Positions 24,642 to 36,375 of a stretch of 64,000 nt of DNA are shown piece after piece. Position 1 is the first letter of the stretch. Every line of letters starts with the position of its first letter. This stretch comes from Alopecurus myosuroides. Its lineage: Eukaryota > Streptophyta > Magnoliopsida > Poales > Poaceae. Under the pieces are notes generated by a model, which saw only the letters and a list, made by a program, of their open reading frames with translations, ran no database searches and had not been told where the DNA came from. Position numbers and translations under genes: made by a program. The stretch spans positions 88,857,927 to 88,921,926 of the forward strand of contig CM054058.1 in the NCBI GenBank assembly GCA_028641055.1, read 5' to 3'.

Positions 24642-26147
24642 CTAGGCCTGGGTGTCCTCTTCTTCCTCTTCCTCTTCATCCTCGGCAACATCCTCCATGT
24701 CCTCATCATCATCCACGCCGATATCCCAGTCAACATCGCGGTTGTTCCAGTTCTTGTATGCAATCCTGGGAGGAGGAAGGGGTGGCACATTGGGAACGTG
24801 GAGAGCTGTCATGATGTGGTGCTGGTTCTCTAGGATGCTGCGGCGCTCCACATAGGCACTGTAGTTCTCCTTGTGGAGGCACACATTCATGCACAACACC
24901 TTCTCAATTGCACGAACAAGCCATGAGCGCTTCTTCTTGCCAGGGGGAGGAGGACGCATGCGAGGATCACGGTGTCCCTGACCTGTGGCACCCATATCAT
25001 GTGCAGCCTGCTGGGTGTGAGCAGCCTTCTTGTACAACGTGACTTCCTTGTGGTCCTCACAGTCGAGCTCCAGGTCCTGACGGAGTGCCTCGGGATAGCG
25101 AGCCTTGATTAGCTTCATGATGTACGGGGCATACGGAGGCACTTTGCGGTGGAAGAGAGCAAAGTGGATCTCATTGAAGATGAAATCCATCACATCAACC
25201 TTGTGGGCCTCCATGTCAGTCATGTCACCCTCAGTGAAGGTCAGGTAGGCGTGGTACATGAGATTGACCAAGCCACCGCGAATAGCATCATTATTTCCAC
25301 CACTTGGGGCAATAGACTCCCTGAACATACGCAACAGGATGTCATATATGGGAAATAGCCCTTTGGCCAAGCCAATCACACCTGTGGAACCATACAACTC
25401 GGCCAGTCTGTTCTTCTCATACTCAACCCCGTGAATATGCATGCAGTGACCCTGAGGAGTGTTAAGGCCAGCAAAGGGGTACCCGAGCGCAGTAGCAAAG
25501 TCATGGAAGTTGGCGGTGAGCAAGTGGGGTCCAGACATCCAAGACATCCCAATGTCCTCAGAATCATCAATGACAAGTGTGGCGAAGAACTGCTGGATGA
25601 ACGTGGTATTGTAGGAGCATCTAGTCTCCATAAGAGGGCGCAGACCAAGGAGTTCAACCAACTGGACGGAGTTGTTGAAGTAAGCAGGATTGGCAGCCAA
25701 ATGAGCAAAGTTGATAACCTTCATTGGGCACACTGGCTTGCTCATGACAGTATACACTTGCTTGAAAAGAGTCTTCTGCTCAATGTGCCAGAAGCAGGAA
25801 TCAATAGTGGGGTCTTGAGGACCCTCGGTGTACCAGGCCTTTCCCCTCCATGCCTTGAACTCAGGGATGGACATGGTAGCCAAGTTCAGAGCTGTCTTTC
25901 CCGGCTTCTTCCCAGCTTTACGAGCGGCCCTGTCAGCGTCACGTTGACGCTCATATTCTCTCTCAGCATCCCTCGCACGCCGTCGAGTCTCATTCTCATC
26001 AACAAAAGTCCCCTCATCATCTTCCCTCAGGTGACGGAATCGTTTGCGGGAGCTAAGCAGCTTGCCGGGCCTAGAGCTTGAGCCATCTGCGAGGAAAGAA
26101 GAAAAGATGCAAAGAAGACCAAACAAGAATAAAAAACGGGGGCTCAC
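24642..26147 (-). CDS. Third ORF of C, Athila-ORF1-like 'plant transposon protein' (uncertain start)
   Basis: A 501-codon open frame lies between pol and the 3' LTR, where SIRE-lineage elements often carry an extra ORF. The first ~22 codons (hydrophobic, F/L-rich) have no ATG and look like a polypyrimidine tract ending in CTCGCAG at about 26087. I infer a splice acceptor there and coding sequence starting near 26086. After a basic, E/R-rich coiled segment (residues about 35-95), the middle contains the hallmark region IGMSWMSGPHLLTANFHDFA followed by LGYP (about 210-245). This resembles the conserved core of Athila-type plant transposon ORFs. Near the C terminus are proline-rich PPPPGKKKR (about 405) and a 20-residue acidic tail. 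It has no membrane segment, so an envelope role is not supported. The frame is intact. The function is unknown. Confidence 0.65.
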   Translation of the reverse strand: MSPRFLFLFGLLCIFSSFLADGSSSRPGKLLSSRKRFRHLREDDEGTFVDENETRRRARDAEREYERQRDADRAARKAGKKPGKTALNLATMSIPEFKAWRGKAWYTEGPQDPTIDSCFWHIEQKTLFKQVYTVMSKPVCPMKVINFAHLAANPAYFNNSVQLVELLGLRPLMETRCSYNTTFIQQFFATLVIDDSEDIGMSWMSGPHLLTANFHDFATALGYPFAGLNTPQGHCMHIHGVEYEKNRLAELYGSTGVIGLAKGLFPIYDILLRMFRESIAPSGGNNDAIRGGLVNLMYHAYLTFTEGDMTDMEAHKVDVMDFIFNEIHFALFHRKVPPYAPYIMKLIKARYPEALRQDLELDCEDHKEVTLYKKAAHTQQAAHDMGATGQGHRDPRMRPPPPGKKKRSWLVRAIEKVLCMNVCLHKENYSAYVERRSILENQHHIMTALHVPNVPPLPPPRIAYKNWNNRDVDWDIGVDDDEDMEDVAEDEEEEEEEDTQA

Positions 26148-27371
26148 GACTCGTGGAAATGGAGGAAATAGATCTCTGTTCGAGATTCAGTACAGGCCGG
26201 AAATTCCGGTACTGGGTGCGGAAATTCCGGCCTCAGGGAAATTTCCGAGGGGCGGAAATTCCGGTCCTGGGGCGGAAATTTCCGGCCTTCGGAATTTTCG
26301 AATCCAGATCTAAATCTGGGCCTGTAACGAATCTAGAACGATGAAACTGAGTAAAGAGATGAATCCTAGAGTATATATGATACTTGTATGAGGATATATG
26401 GCCGTGCAATACCATGAAGAACAATAGATATGAGATCAAATCATCTAACAACCCTAGATTGCGGAGAAAACGAAACACATACCGGGATCCATGAGAAAGG
26501 AACGGATGTGCGGTCTCTTGATCCACAAAAGGCAATTAGAGTACGAGGAGGGGAGGCAAAGGGGCCTCCCGGAGGTCTCAGAGGCGGCGGCGGCGTCTGG
26601 AGGCGGAGTGGAGGCGAAGGGAGGAAGAGCAATCTGGAACTGCTCCCTCCCGTCGCCCTTATTTAGCCCCAGACAAACCCACCGGAAATTTCCGGTATTA
26701 AGGCCGGAATATTCCGGTGTCCGGAAATTTGGTCCGGAATATTCCGCCCAAATATCCGGTGTGCCTTCTGCGAGCGGGCACGCTGGATATTTGGGGGATT
26801 ATTCGAGTCAATCTCGAACCCCGGAAATTTCCGGTGCTTAAGGCACGGAATATTTCGGGCCCCCGGATATTTGCCCCGGAAATTTCCGCTGAAATTTCCG
26901 GTGTGCCATCTGTGAGCGGGCACATTGGAAATGGGCGAAATTTCTGGGACAAATGTCTGAGGGCCGGAATATTCCGGGCCCTAGGCCGGAATTTCCGGTG
27001 TTCCCATGCCATCCGAGTTTTTGTGGAAGATGGAACAAGTCACGAGCCTCCAAAAATGAGAAAGAAAAACAACAAACACACTAACACGAGCAAAACATCA
27101 AACAAAACAAATACAAACAACAGGAAAAAGTTAGTGGCCGAAGCCACCGTGTTTGAGTGATACCAAGGAGTCGCGAAGATGTATCTTGGACTCAAGAGTA
27201 TAACTCACGTTTTAAGCACAATAAGTCACAATTGACTGGATATGCATGACGCTTTGATTGTATTGCGCATGATAGGTGGAGTGTTTGTTCATGAGTTGAA
27301 CGACGCCCCCCTATGTCCATGCCTACATCTAAACTAGATAGCACATATAGTGGAGGTACTTGTGCAAGGGT
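26148..27371 (-). promoter_or_regulatory. Spacer upstream of the third ORF with U3-like palindrome clusters
   Basis: This 1.2-kb non-coding spacer separates pol from the third ORF. Two clusters of CCGGAAATTTCCGG/GGAATATTCC-type palindromes lie at 26194-26300 and 26681-27003. They match the motif cluster in the U3 part of the element's own LTR, including the accompanying GTGCCCGC(G/T)C block. The arrangement suggests an internal promoter or leader for the third ORF. No clear TATA box was found between the clusters and the ORF. Confidence 0.5.
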
Positions 27372-30300
27372 TCAAGAGAAGTTGGACGCATCGATCACAT
27401 TTAGTTTATTCCTCAAACCCCGAAATCTTGGTTCATCAAGGGCCTTCGTGAAGATATCCGCGAGTTGATCCTTGGTTGCCACATAGGAGAGGTCAATATC
27501 ACCCTTCTCAACATGATCCCGAATAAAATGATGTCGTATCTCAATGTGCTTCGTGTTGGAGTGAAGAACGGGATTGTAGGCGATCTTGATGGCACTCTGA
27601 TTGTCGCACAAGAGAGGAACTTTGTCGAAGACGATGCCATAATCTCTCAATGTTTGCCGCATCCAAAGTAATTGAGCACAACAACTCGCCGCGGAGATGT
27701 ATTCGGCCTCGATGGTGGAGAGAGCTATGCAGTTTTGCTTCTTGGAAGACCAACATACCAATGAGCGGCCAAGAAATTGACACCCTCCGGATGTAGATTT
27801 CCTATCCGTCTTCTCTCCCGCATAGTCCGCATCCGAATACCCAATGAGCTGAAAGCTTGAACCCTTGGGATACCAAAGACCGAAGTTTGGAGTATGAAGT
27901 AAATATCGAAAGATGCGCTTAACCGCTTCAAAATGACTTTGTCTCGGAGAGGCTTGAAACCTTGCACATTTACCAACGCTATACATAATATCGGGTCTAG
28001 ACGCACAAAGGTAGAGCAAAGAGCCAATCATGGAGCGGTATACCTTTTGATCTACCTCTTTACCATTCGGGTCGGGTTTCAAGTCAATAGTTGTGGACAT
28101 GGGAGTCTTCATAGGTTTGGCATCATGCATGTTGAAGCGTTTGAGCATGTCTTGAGTATACTTGGCTTGCTTGATGAATGTGCCTTCGGGATGTTGCTTG
28201 ATCTCAAAGCCAAGAAAATACTCTAACTCTCCCATCATCGACATCTCGAATTTATCCGTCATAAGCTTGCAAAACTCATCATTGAATGCGATGTTAGTAG
28301 AACCAAAGACGATATCATCCACATAGAGTTGGCATATGAACAAGTCACCTCCAACCCTTTTGGTGAAAAGGGTGGGATCGATTAAACCAACATTGAACCC
28401 ACGATCTACTAAAAACTCTTTAAGGTGCTCGTACCACGCACATGGAGCTTGTTTAAGTCCATAGAGCGCCTTATCGAGTTTGTAGACATGATCGGGGTGG
28501 TTGGAATCCTCGAAACCCGGAGGTTGCTTGACATAGACCAACTCGTGGATGGGACCATTCAAAAATGCACTTTTAACATCCATTTGTTGCAATTTAAAGT
28601 TGTGATGAGAGGCATATGCAAGTAATATGCGAATAGATTCAAGACGAGCTACGGGAGCGAATGTTTCACCGAAATCGACCCCTTCGACTTGAGAGAAGCC
28701 TTGAGCAACCAATCTAGCTTTGTTGCGGATGACGATGCCATCCTTGTCTTTCTTATTCTTGAAGATCCACTTAGTGCCGATGACGTTCTTGCAATCTTTG
28801 GATCTTGGCACCAACTTCCACACCTTGTTGCGCTCGAAGTTGTTGAGTTCATCGTGCATTGCTTCAAGCCAATCTTGATCTTCAAGAGCTTCATAGACCT
28901 TCTTTGGCTCAATGTGAGAGACGAATGCATGAGCTTTGCTAAAGTCCGCTAGTTGCCTCCTTGTGACGACCCTTCCATGAACTTGTCCAAGAATCATGTC
29001 CTCCGTGTGACCGACACGAGCAAGATTATCTAGTCTTCTCTTTGCCCTACGAGCTAGCATCTCCTCCAAAGTTTCCTTGGATAGTACTTGATCATCACCT
29101 TCATCATCGGAGATTTGTCCACCTTGATCTCGATCATCAACGGGAGGTGGATCCCTTAAGTGATGAGTTGTATCATCACCATGTGTGTCTTGTTCTTCAT
29201 TGTGAGCTTGGCCTTCATCATGAGCTTGGCCTTGATTGATTGAGTGATCTTGATTGTTAGCTTGGCCTTGTGGTGAAGCATGAGGGCTTGGTTCATCTTG
29301 TTGGGTAGCTTGGTTATCAATGGATGTAGTCAATGGCTCCACTTGAGTGGAGCATAGTCCTTCTCCCTCCGTCATCCGGTGTCCCTAAATGGGGATTATT
29401 TCACCAATCCCCATTCTTCGTATGACGATGGGAGGAATTGCATCTCCTACAAAACCATGATCTATACGGCCCCCTTGGGACCCATTATCCTCATCAAACA
29501 CCACATCTATAGCTTCTTCAACTTGTCCGGTGGACTTGTTGTAGACTCTATAGGCGTGAGGGTTTGTGGCGTAACCAACAAAGATACCCTCATAAGATTT
29601 AGTCTCGAACTTTGACAAGCGTTTACCTCTCTTGCAAATGAAGCACTTGCATCCAAAGACCTTGAAGTATGAAACATCTGGCTTCTTGCCCGTGAGAATC
29701 TCATAAGGGCTCTTGTTCAAGATCTTGCAGAGATACAATCGGTTGCTAGCGTGGCAAGCGGTGGAGACGGCTTCGGCCCAAAAATTATAAGGAGAAGAGA
29801 ACTCCGCAATCATGGTTCGAGCCGCATCCATAAGAGTCCGATTCTTTCTCTCCGCCACACCATTTTGTTGGGGGGTGTAGGGAGTGGAGTATTGACGAGC
29901 AATTCCTTCCTCGCTAAGAAAACCCTCCACGGTGTAGTTCTTGAACTCGGAGCCGTTATCACTTCGGATAGCCATGATACTCGTATTATGTTGGCGTTCC
30001 ACCAAAGTGATGAACTCGATGACCCGCTTTTGAGTCTCACTCTTCCTCTTGAAGAAGTACACCCAACAATATCGTGAATAGTCATCCACAATCACCAAGC
30101 AATACTTTTTGCCCTCAAGGCTATCATATGATAGGGGACCAAAAAGGTCCAAGTGAATGAGCTCGAGGATCCTTGAGGTGGTGATGTTTGTCTTGGTGGG
30201 GTGAGCTTCTCCATGTTGCTTTCCTAGAACGCAAGAGCTACACACACGATCTTTGGCAAACTTAGCATTTGTTAGTCCTAGAACGTGATTGCCACTTTGA

Positions 30301-30740
30301 AGGTCATGCAACGTCCTCATATTGGTGTGGGCTAACCGGCGATGCCATAGCCAACCCACATCAACTTTAGCCATTAGGCATGTCGCGACACACGTGTCTC
30401 CTTTAGAGAAGTCCACTACATACATGCCGTTCTCAACATGCCCAACAAAGGCCACCTTAAGAGTCGTCTCCCACGTGACAATCACATTCTCCTTATTAGA
30501 GAAAGAGGTGAAACCACTCTTAGCAAGTTGAAGAACCGAGATGAGATTATAGCCTAGAGACTCAACAAGGAGAACATTCTCAATTGACAAGTCATTTGAG
30601 ATTGCTACCTTGCCTCGTCCCAATACCTTTAATTCGGAGTTATCACCAATAGTAACACAATTGATATGAGGTAATGGAGGTTGAAGATCACTCATTGCGT
30701 CATTGCTTCCGGTCATATGTTGGGATGCACCACTATCCAC
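27372..30740 (-). pseudogene. pol: C pol: protease, integrase, reverse transcriptase, RNase H, with one in-frame stop
   Basis: The frame runs from a protease active site (DSGASQHMTG) at its right end to a stop at 27372-27374. It is broken by TAG at 29385-29387 between integrase and RT. The integrase zinc-binding motif is WHRRLAH...CSSCVLGK (about residues 130-180). The catalytic triad is seen in HLDLFGP, RSDNGSEF and NGVAERKNRTL. After the stop comes a Q/H-rich linker, then RT from WKLVPRSKD (about residue 180 of the second part) with [13 protein letters not shown]. RNase H shows [15 protein letters not shown] and LCDNQSAI. This is the copia gene order. Pol is in a different frame from gag. 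Apart from the stop the domains look well preserved. Confidence 0.92.
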
Positions 30741-30780
30741 CGTCCATTTGCTTGAACCGGAAGCACTTCCCTACAATAGA

Positions 30781-33398
30781 TTAGTTTCTTGATTTAGGGA
30801 CCCATCTTTGAATGGGTCCTCTCATGTTAGCGACAAGGGTCTTAGGAACCCAAATAATCCAATGATAATCATCACCATAAGAAGTACCAACATATTTAGC
30901 ATATACATGACCATCTCTAGATTTCATAAGAACATAAGATGGATTGTATTTCCCAGCAAAGTCATTGTGAGTGGTGCTCCCCCTAGAGGTCTCACCACCC
31001 ACAATGGTGTTAGTCTCCTTACTTTTGGTCACCTCTTCCTCTTTCACAAATCTTACTTCTTGTGAGGGGGAGGTGACTTTATTCTTGTACTTCTTCTTTG
31101 ACTTGGCTACATAGCCAAGTCCCTCCTTTCCATTGTTGGCTCGTTGAGAAGCAATCTCATGGGTATTCTTCTCACTTCCTACAAGATTAGTCGCACTACA
31201 AGCATTGCTAGGCAAGACATTCAATCTAGAGGGTGAAGTGGACACAACTTGCTTGTTTGATAGTTGATCTAGAAGATTGTCACGAGATTTGGTTAACTTG
31301 TCATGAATTTCCTTAAGAGACATGAACTCCTTTTCGAGTTTTTCATGACGAGTGCCAAGTTCCTCGTGAGCAATTCCTAGCTTCAATTCTTCATGTTCAA
31401 GAGTTTTAATGATAGCAAGAGATTGTGCATTCTCCTTCCTAAGCTTAGAGACACTTATGGCAAATCTTTCTTCAAGACAAGACAATTTCTCCTCAAGTGA
31501 GGCACGAATGGAACGCTCATTTTCAAGCGCTTTTTCAAGCTCTTGCTCATTGCAAGTGTGACCTCCATGGCTTTCCAAAGTCATGATGATCTCCTCCTTT
31601 TCATCTACAAGAGAGTTAGCCTCATCAAGTTGCCTCAAAAGAGCATTCACCTTTTCCTTAGTCTCACCTTTAAGGCTAGATAGCCATATGCCTAACTCAT
31701 TAGACTCACTATCCTCCTCACAAACATTTTCAACACAATCCAATAACGAAGGAGGGTTAGTGATAATGGTCTTGGAGTTAGGAGAGCATACCGAAGTGGC
31801 TTTTCCATAAGACACGTAGTTCGGGTAGCCACAATCTCATTGGGGGATTCGAATAGAGAGATCGAAGGAGATGATGCGGTGGCCTCGGTGACGTGAGCAA
31901 CTCCAACTACCTCATCTTCTCCTTCATCTCCGGAGATGTATGTCTCAAGAACCGCCCCTTCTTGAACATAGAGAGCCCTTGGCACCCTCCTAGCGAAGTT
32001 CTTGTTTTGAGGAGGCTTGGCCTTGTTTTTACGAAGAAGCTTGCCTTCGTTTTCTTCTCTTGGCTCAAAGGGGCACTCCTTCACGAAATGGTTTGCGCTA
32101 CCACAATTGTAGCATGTCCTTGGTCGCTCCCCCTTCTTCTTGTAGTTCTTGTTTCGTGGAGGCCTTGGAGATCCGGCCTTGTGAGCTTCCCATCTCTTCC
32201 AATATCCATGCATAGCGAGGGCAATGCACTTGTGAGCTCTAGTGTAAGTGTCCTCATAGTCTTCGTCATCATAATCATCTTCCTCACTTTCATCGATTCG
32301 AGCTATAGCCTTTGACTTCAAAGCGAGATTGGGTGACCTTCCTATTCCTCGAGAGCGAGCAAGAGCATCGTCCGCGCTCTTGTGTGAGAGAGAGATATCA
32401 ATGAACTCACTTAGAACACCAATCGAGTTGAGGGTATTGTAGTCCGCTCTTGTCCGGATGCTAGTGGAGAGATTTTTCTCAAAGGGTGTAATAGCTTTGA
32501 CAAATTTCCTCTTGATCCACTCATCGGAGATTTCTTCTTTTCCAAAGTCTCTCAATTGGTTGGCAAGGGTGACAACTCTTATATATAGCTATTCGGGGGT
32601 CTCATCCTCAAGCATGACGAAGTTCTCGGAGTTTTCAATGGCCACGTCATACTTGGAAGATTGGATACTAGCATTTCCTTGAAACAAGGTGTCAAGTTTG
32701 TCCCAAGCTTCTTTGGCGGTCTTGCAACTACGAATGTGAGTGAAGTACTCTCTTGGGAGAGCCTTTTGGATGATGACAAGTGCGGTCTTGTTGAGTTGAG
32801 ATTCCACGTCCTCCCTTGGTGTCAAGTTGTTTGGGTCATGAGGATGAAATCCATGAATCACGCTTCTCCACAATGCGGTACACGACCCTGAAATGTGAGA
32901 TTCCATCCCAAACTTCCAAGAGGAGAATTCGTTAGTGTTAAGGATGGGTGGAATTCCAACATTAAGGATGTGTGGCATGGAAACAATTGGGTGGATAGAA
33001 TCATAGTTTTGCGGTGGTGGAACTTTTGAATTGGACCCCGAACCATTAGCCGTTTGAGACTTGGAACCACCGTCACTCTCCTTTGCTTTGGCTTTAGCCT
33101 TTTGTGCGGCTATAGCCTTAGCTTTGGCAATGTTCTCTTCGAGTTTGGAGTTGTCCGGAGTCGTTTCCTCATCCGAACTATCCTCATCGGAGATGTGAGG
33201 AGAGTGTGACGGTTCCTTAGGTTTAGCCATCATGATCTCCAACATCTTCTTCATGGAGGAAACCTCCGTGCCCACACTAGTGCTAACCTTGGTCAATTGG
33301 GTTTGTATGGTACAAACCGTTGTCTCTAGGTTGGCTATAGTGTTGGCCATTTTGGAGAGCTCCTCCTTAGTATATTCGGGATCACCTCCGTTGACCAT
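30781..33398 (-). pseudogene. gag: C gag, with a premature stop and a frameshift
   Basis: It starts at ATG 33398 (MVNGGDPEYTKEELSKMAN), 53 bases inside the 5' LTR boundary. An N-terminal coiled coil is followed by a UBN2-type copia gag domain (about residues 145-270: NEFSSWKFGMESHI, AKEAWDKLDTLFQGN). An in-frame TAG at 32589-32591 interrupts it. The continuation (from 32555) has the zinc knuckle CYNCGSANHFVKEC at about 32120-32080. A frame change near 31800-31815 follows. The last part (31815-30781) is a long coiled coil and a basic tail ending WVPKSRN. Gag would coat the RNA in cytoplasmic particles. This copy cannot make the full protein. Gag and pol are about 40 bases apart in different frames. 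Confidence 0.9.
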
Positions 33399-33436
33399 GA
33401 TACTCTTAGGCGGTTAAGCCCGATAAAAGAGCCGAG

Positions 33437-33448
33437 GCTCCGATACCA
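33437..33448 (-). promoter_or_regulatory. C primer binding site (initiator tRNA-Met)
   Basis: The minus strand reads TGGTATCGGAGC two bases after the 5' LTR. It differs at one position from the usual TGGTATCAGAGC. Confidence 0.88.
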
Positions 33449-33450
33449 AT

Positions 33451-34854
33451 TGAAAGTGCAATATGGTCAACTAGAGGGGGGGGGGGTGAATAGGTGACCT
33501 ACAAATTTTACTTCCTTTTCACTTTTAGAGGGGGCTCAAGGAAAGTAAAGGCTTGGTTATCTAAATGTGCAACTAAGTGAACACCCTATGTGACATGCAA
33601 CAAGTAGCAACAGAAGTGAAGCAATGGTACAAGATAACCACAAGTGAAAAACACAGAGACAAGGATATGTTTCCCGTAGTTCCTTCTTAAAAGAACTACG
33701 TCTACGTTGGAGAGGTGGGGAGCCACCTAGGCGCTCCTCAATAGCACGGATGTGCACACCTTATTCTCCGTGAGCTTCTCCGGTGAGGGAGATTCTCGTT
33801 TCCACTATGAGGTCGACTTGAAGGCGTTGACCAAACCTTTACAAGGGGTTGAGGCTACTCCACAAGTGAGATGGAGGCTCTCAACAATCGAAGCTTCTTG
33901 CTACAAGGTGGAAGCTACAAGCACTAGGGTTTCCCTTGTATGACAAAGCAACCAAGAGATTACAAGATCCCAAGAGTTGTGGTGTGGGAACACACATTTT
34001 GGCTTGGTGTAAAGATAGATCTAGGCCTCCTCCATGAGATCCTTGAAGGGCATCGAGTTTGGTTGGAGGAGGAGGGAGATCGGGGCGTTTTGAGCTCTAC
34101 AACAATGGAGGAGAGAGAGAGAGGAATGTACGAGCTATCTATCTAGATGAAGAAGACAGCTATTTATATGCTCCTTCAATTTCTGACCGTTGCAGTTTGC
34201 CAGGGCCGGAATATTCCGGTGTTAGCACCGGAAATTTCCGGTCTGTCGTGGCCGGAAATTTGAATAGTCCGGGGGGCGGATTTTTGAAATATCCGGGGGC
34301 GGAAATTTCCGCCCCAACATTCCGCCCCCATCACTTTGCGCGAGCACCAACTCAAGATGAAAAACTGCTAAGGACCAGAGGCCGGAATATTGAAAAATCC
34401 GGGGGGCGGATAATTGAAACATCCGGGCCCGGAAATTTCCGGACAGAATTTCCGCCCCCATCTCTGTGCGCGGGCAGCTGAGAAGGATCCATTTTCTGCT
34501 AAGTCCAAGAGGGCCGGATTTTTGCACCAGAAATTTCCGGGGCAAATTTCCGCCCTAGCTTCTGTGCGCGGGCAGGGAAAATACTTAGCCGTTTTGAAGA
34601 GACAAGAAAGGGGCCGGAATATTCTGGTGCTAGGGCCGGATATTCCGTCCCATAAGCACTGGAATTTCCGGACTGAATACTGAAAAATCCGGTGGCGATA
34701 ATTCCAGAGTGTAGACCTTCTCTTTGATCTTTTGACAGGAATATAACAATAATTATCTGAGAGAATAGCTACACAATCTAAAACAACATTGTTAGATAGG
34801 TGATACCCGGGTTGTTATCATCACCAAAATCATTAGAGGGATCATGAGCTTTCA
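33451..34854 (-). repeat. C 5' LTR
   Basis: It matches 22945-24340 along its length, with a longer G run near its left end and scattered substitutions. The palindrome cluster is at 34203-34700 and the minus-strand TATA box at 34160-34168. The GGGCC target duplication follows at 34855-34859. Confidence 0.92.
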
Positions 34855-35251
34855 GGGCCCCCTGGCCCCACCACTTGCTCTCCCACCTACCACACCTTCC
34901 TGTTTCCCGTAGAAACTCACCCAGTTCATCCAAACCCGAGTTCTTTCTGTTCTTCCTCGCGATTTTCGATCTCCTTGCTCAGCTCATATTTTCTGTTGAG
35001 ATTTGGGGCAGTTGTTCTCCGGTATGTGACTCATCCGATGATCCAAATAGAATTTTGTTTAGTGGAGTATTTCTTGCGTATTTTGCTGCCGTAGGTGATA
35101 GGTTATGTGAGCTAGCATGCTTGTTTGATGCTTGATTAAGTTAGTTTTGATGCATGTTTAGTACTCATACAAGTCCCTATAGTAGTTGCTATCATATAGT
35201 TTCTCCAAATAATTTTGTTGTGATATTTGTTAAAATTTTTAGAATAGGAGA
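34855..35251 (+). other. Copy B leader before its ORF
   Basis: This continues 22919-22944 across the C insertion. It is a C-rich segment, then a T-rich leader. No primer binding site, gag or pol is seen between the middle LTR and the ORF at 35252, so copy B is internally deleted or belongs to a non-autonomous subfamily. The GC-rich start resembles the GC-rich interior of the A/B LTR, which could mean a rearranged LTR piece. Confidence 0.5.
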
Positions 35252-36375
35252 ATGAAGAACCATACCTTTGGAGAGATGTTTGTAAGTGATGCACCAAGGG
35301 CATCTAGGCCCTCAAGATCAGCTGCAAGAGCAAGACCATCATATAACGAAAATCTTCTTGCCTCTGATATTGGGGAGAGGGATGATGGAGATGCTAATCC
35401 ATCCACTTTTCCATGCTATGAATTTTTGTAGGAAGCGGGGATTCTAATTTATTTCAAGTTTCTTGTTAACAATATTGGCTTAATTACTTATATGGAGGAG
35501 GAGCATGCTCAATACACTATCCTCACAAAGACTTTCGTTGAAAGTTTTGAGCTCCAAAATCGTTCCTATGGGCCAACTGTTTCATTTAAGATTTATGATA
35601 AGGGCTATACTTTTCCACTGACAGAATTTTGCAGGATAATAGGTGTTCCTTCGTCTGGTATGACAAAGAAGATTTCAGATCGCCCTGGAGATTTGCTGGA
35701 ACTCTACCGGGCAATAAGCAACGACTATGACCGCCTAGCTTAGCGGGGCAAGATAAGAAACATACAACTCCCAGCTATTCGTTATTTTGCCTATTATCTT
35801 GCTACTGGTGTTCTAGGAAGAGAAAACACTAGCAACATTTCTCACTACCATCTAGCTTTCCTAGCTGCTGCTCTTACTGGTGTTACTAATTATCATCATG
35901 GTGTTATTATTGCACGTCATTTAGCGGCCATAGGACCTATTTATGAAGGCGTTATTGCTTCACATATTGTATCTGATTTAGGTCTTGTTGTTAGTCCTAA
36001 TTATGTGATATTACCCGTACAGAGGCTTGACCTTGCTGCCATGAAACTGCATCATTTTGTTACTTCTGATTCCCCCAGGGAAAATTAATTTATAGGATGT
36101 TTTTCACTGACGGGGATGAGAGGGCAATCCCCATGCCACAACTTGGTTTGTTCGGTATTGACAGGGGATTATGGTCTCACACCAAGGAGGTGTTGGACGA
36201 GCAGCTGAAGTTGCTTGGTTTCCACGAGCAGCACGACCCCGAGGAGCAGGAGGGCGACGAGGCGCCCCATGAGAACTACACCGCGCATTATCCAGGCGCA
36301 TCGAGCTCGTACCAGGGAGGAGGCCCCTCATCATCACACTTTGGAGACGTCACTTCATGGCGGGGCTGGAATTGA
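35252..36375 (+). pseudogene. Athila-type env-position ORF (copy B), three breaks
   Basis: It starts at ATG 35252 (MKNHTFGEMFVSDAPRAS) and is readable to TGA 36373-36375. It is broken by TAG at 35429-35431, TAG at 35741-35743, and a frame change near 36080-36095. A basic, serine-rich N terminus leads to the core VESFELQNRSYGPTVSFK and FPLTEFCRIIGVPS (about residues 90-130), typical of Athila-group plant transposon ORFs. After the second stop come IRNIQLPAIRYFAYYLATG and LAFLAAALTG. The C terminus is Q/E-rich and ends in a serine/glycine-rich tail like copy A. No enzymatic motif is known for the family. It is non-functional as written. Confidence 0.75.

Larger units (their letters stand above)
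22945..34854 (-). mobile_element. C: SIRE-like Ty1/copia element with a third ORF
   Basis: LTRs lie at 22945-24340 and 33451-34854, with the 5-bp duplication GGGCC at 22940-22944 and 34855-34859. The element reads right to left: initiator-tRNA primer site, gag, pol in copia order (protease, integrase, RT, RNase H), a 1.2-kb spacer, an extra ORF, polypurine tract, LTR. The LTR end with GAGGGGGGGTGAATAGG and the extra ORF after pol are features of the SIRE/Opie/Ji lineage. Breaks in gag and pol make this copy non-autonomous. Close agreement of its LTRs suggests a recent insertion into copy B. Confidence 0.92.

Noticed and set aside
26087..26147. Signal peptide at the start of C's third ORF
   Set aside because: The hydrophobic stretch starts without ATG and coincides with a pyrimidine tract ending in CAG, which fits an intron end better than a signal peptide.
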